Of a stretch of DNA of 64,000 nt, positions 62,967-64,000 are shown one piece after another. The notes under the pieces are model-generated. The model did not search any database, was not told the DNA's origin, and saw only the letters and a list, made by a program, of their open reading frames with translations. This DNA comes from Atrichornis clamosus (Eukaryota > Chordata > Aves > Passeriformes > Menuridae). The position numbers and the translations under genes were made by a program. Within the stretch, counting starts at the first letter, position 1. Each line of letters begins with the position of its first letter. The stretch spans positions 1 to 64,000 of the forward strand of contig WBMZ01006400.1 of assembly GCA_013400975.1 (NCBI GenBank). Direction: 5' to 3'.

Positions 62967-64000
62967 GCCAGTCATAATTCCAGTTTCAAAGTGTAAGAAA
63001 TCCTCATCTCTATCCCTGGCCATTGCAGGTTTTTCTAACATGAATGTTTCTGGGCTCACGTGATCCCATTGCTTGACAGCAGTACAATGTATAAACACTT
63101 TTTCTTTTTTTCCATGAAGATTTGAAAATTTCATGGCGCATATATCTGAGGCATACATAACAATTTTTAAACATGCAGCACCTATTTAAAAATCAATATA
63201 GTTTCTAAGAGTTGCTCAGGAGGAGATGAGTTATTTGGCTGGTTGAATTTAGGACTCTCACAACTGCACGATAAGTGGAGTTTATAAGATGGGTGTCAAT
63301 ATTGGATGTATTGTCAAGACAGCAGAATTTTGAAAATGTAAACCTCTATTTTATATACACTATTAGCTTTAGAAGGTGCCCTGTCCCCAGGGTCTCCATA
63401 TATCCTGCTGCATTTCAGGAAAAAACTGAGAGTTCACTGCAGAGAGAAACCAGATGGAATTTACATGCCTAATGTAATAATTTAGAATTTGGCTGAAATA
63501 CTGACAGATAACTAAGAAGATAATAAAACCATCCAATATTAAGAATAATTTTTTCTCTAGCTTTTGTCTCTTCATGACTGCCTAAGCATGTTGTTAAATA
63601 CACAAAGGGTGCACAGAAAGTTCATCTATTAATATCAGTCTTCTCATGCATTAATTATAGGTAAATGTTCAATCCTTCCTTGTTAAATAAGAAACTTGAC
63701 AAGAAGCACCAGAAAAATTCAGTGTCCCAGATGTGCTAGACTGTCTGGTTGCAGTGTATTGCAGAAGACTGAATACACCCCACAGAAAATAAAAATGAGA
63801 GTGCAGTGCTCTAAGGCAACCACCAACCTATTTCAGGGACCTGTACAAATCTTACCCTTATGCTATTGATAGATCCTGTCCTTGTTGCTGATTCTTAAGG
63901 TGTTTTAAAAAAGGTTGCAGTAAGGAATTGGCACATGATCTGGAGAGTGGGTAGATGAAAGGTTCTCAAACAAACATGGCATAGGAGCCAAAATTCAGAG

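Larger units (their letters stand above)
59968..64000. other. Gene-free stretch to right edge
   Basis: No recognised exon, transposon or RNA gene. A PBX-like ATCAATCATAAA lies at 60181-60192 within a less AT-biased patch (60,040-60,240) that might be regulatory. A T/G-rich low-complexity patch lies at 61664-61729 and an A19 run at 62948-62966. Confidence 0.5.

Noticed and set aside
1..64000. CRISPR array, bacterial operon, rRNA or tRNA gene, microRNA of known seed, endogenous retrovirus with readable genes
   Set aside because: Looked for and not found: no regularly spaced direct repeats, no runs of co-directional long frames, no tRNA B-box-type structure, no recognisable microRNA such as the let-7, miR-9 or miR-124 mature sequences, and no viral polyprotein motifs. 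Absence by eye is not proof for very worn copies.

Overview
This looks like vertebrate nuclear DNA, most likely from a bird. The main evidence is a set of chicken-repeat-1 (CR1) LINE fragments, several ending in the typical avian CR1 3' end, either as a reverse-strand 'AGAATCAtAGAATgGTTTGGGTTGGAAGG'-type start or as a forward 'ATTCTATGAT' tail. Simple repeats are typical of a vertebrate, most of the sequence is CpG-poor and AT-rich, and no long reading frame of prokaryotic type exists. A bird, possibly a neoavian or passerine, is an inference from CR1 style; the species cannot be read from the sequence.

Layout. Positions 1 to about 1,200 form a strong CpG island that looks like a promoter. 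It has a plus-strand TATA-like box (605-611), an NRF1-like site, a potential G-quadruplex, and splice-donor-like sequences pointing both ways: a consensus GTAAGT donor on the minus strand at 483-478 and plus-strand donors at 1119 and 1196. This fits the 5' end of a gene leaving the window to the left, and possibly a second transcript running right. No protein encoded there is recognisable. From 1.2 kb to 64 kb I find no recognisable protein-coding exon on either strand. The short open frames are the number and kind expected by chance in AT-rich DNA. The region is therefore a large intron or a gene-poor intergenic stretch.

Within that stretch the supportable features are seven CR1 fragments (about 4.5, 8.9, 22.6, 24.9, 44.5, 47.2 and 54.1 kb), two weak MIR-like SINE remnants (31.5 and 36.1 kb), a cluster of worn copies of an unassigned ancient repeat (51.4-52.1 kb), several microsatellites, and a second, isolated CpG island at about 49.3-49.6 kb with no obvious gene. 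Two exon-like intervals with good splice sites (13,119-13,302 and 46,305-46,401), a GC-rich block (38.75-39.26 kb), a CTCF-like site, a full CRE and a perfect 10-bp hairpin are offered as leads only.

I found no evidence of a CRISPR array, an operon, an endogenous retrovirus with readable genes, a tRNA or rRNA gene, or a previously undescribed system. The most useful leads are the orphan CpG island at 49 kb and the two-way promoter structure at the left edge.
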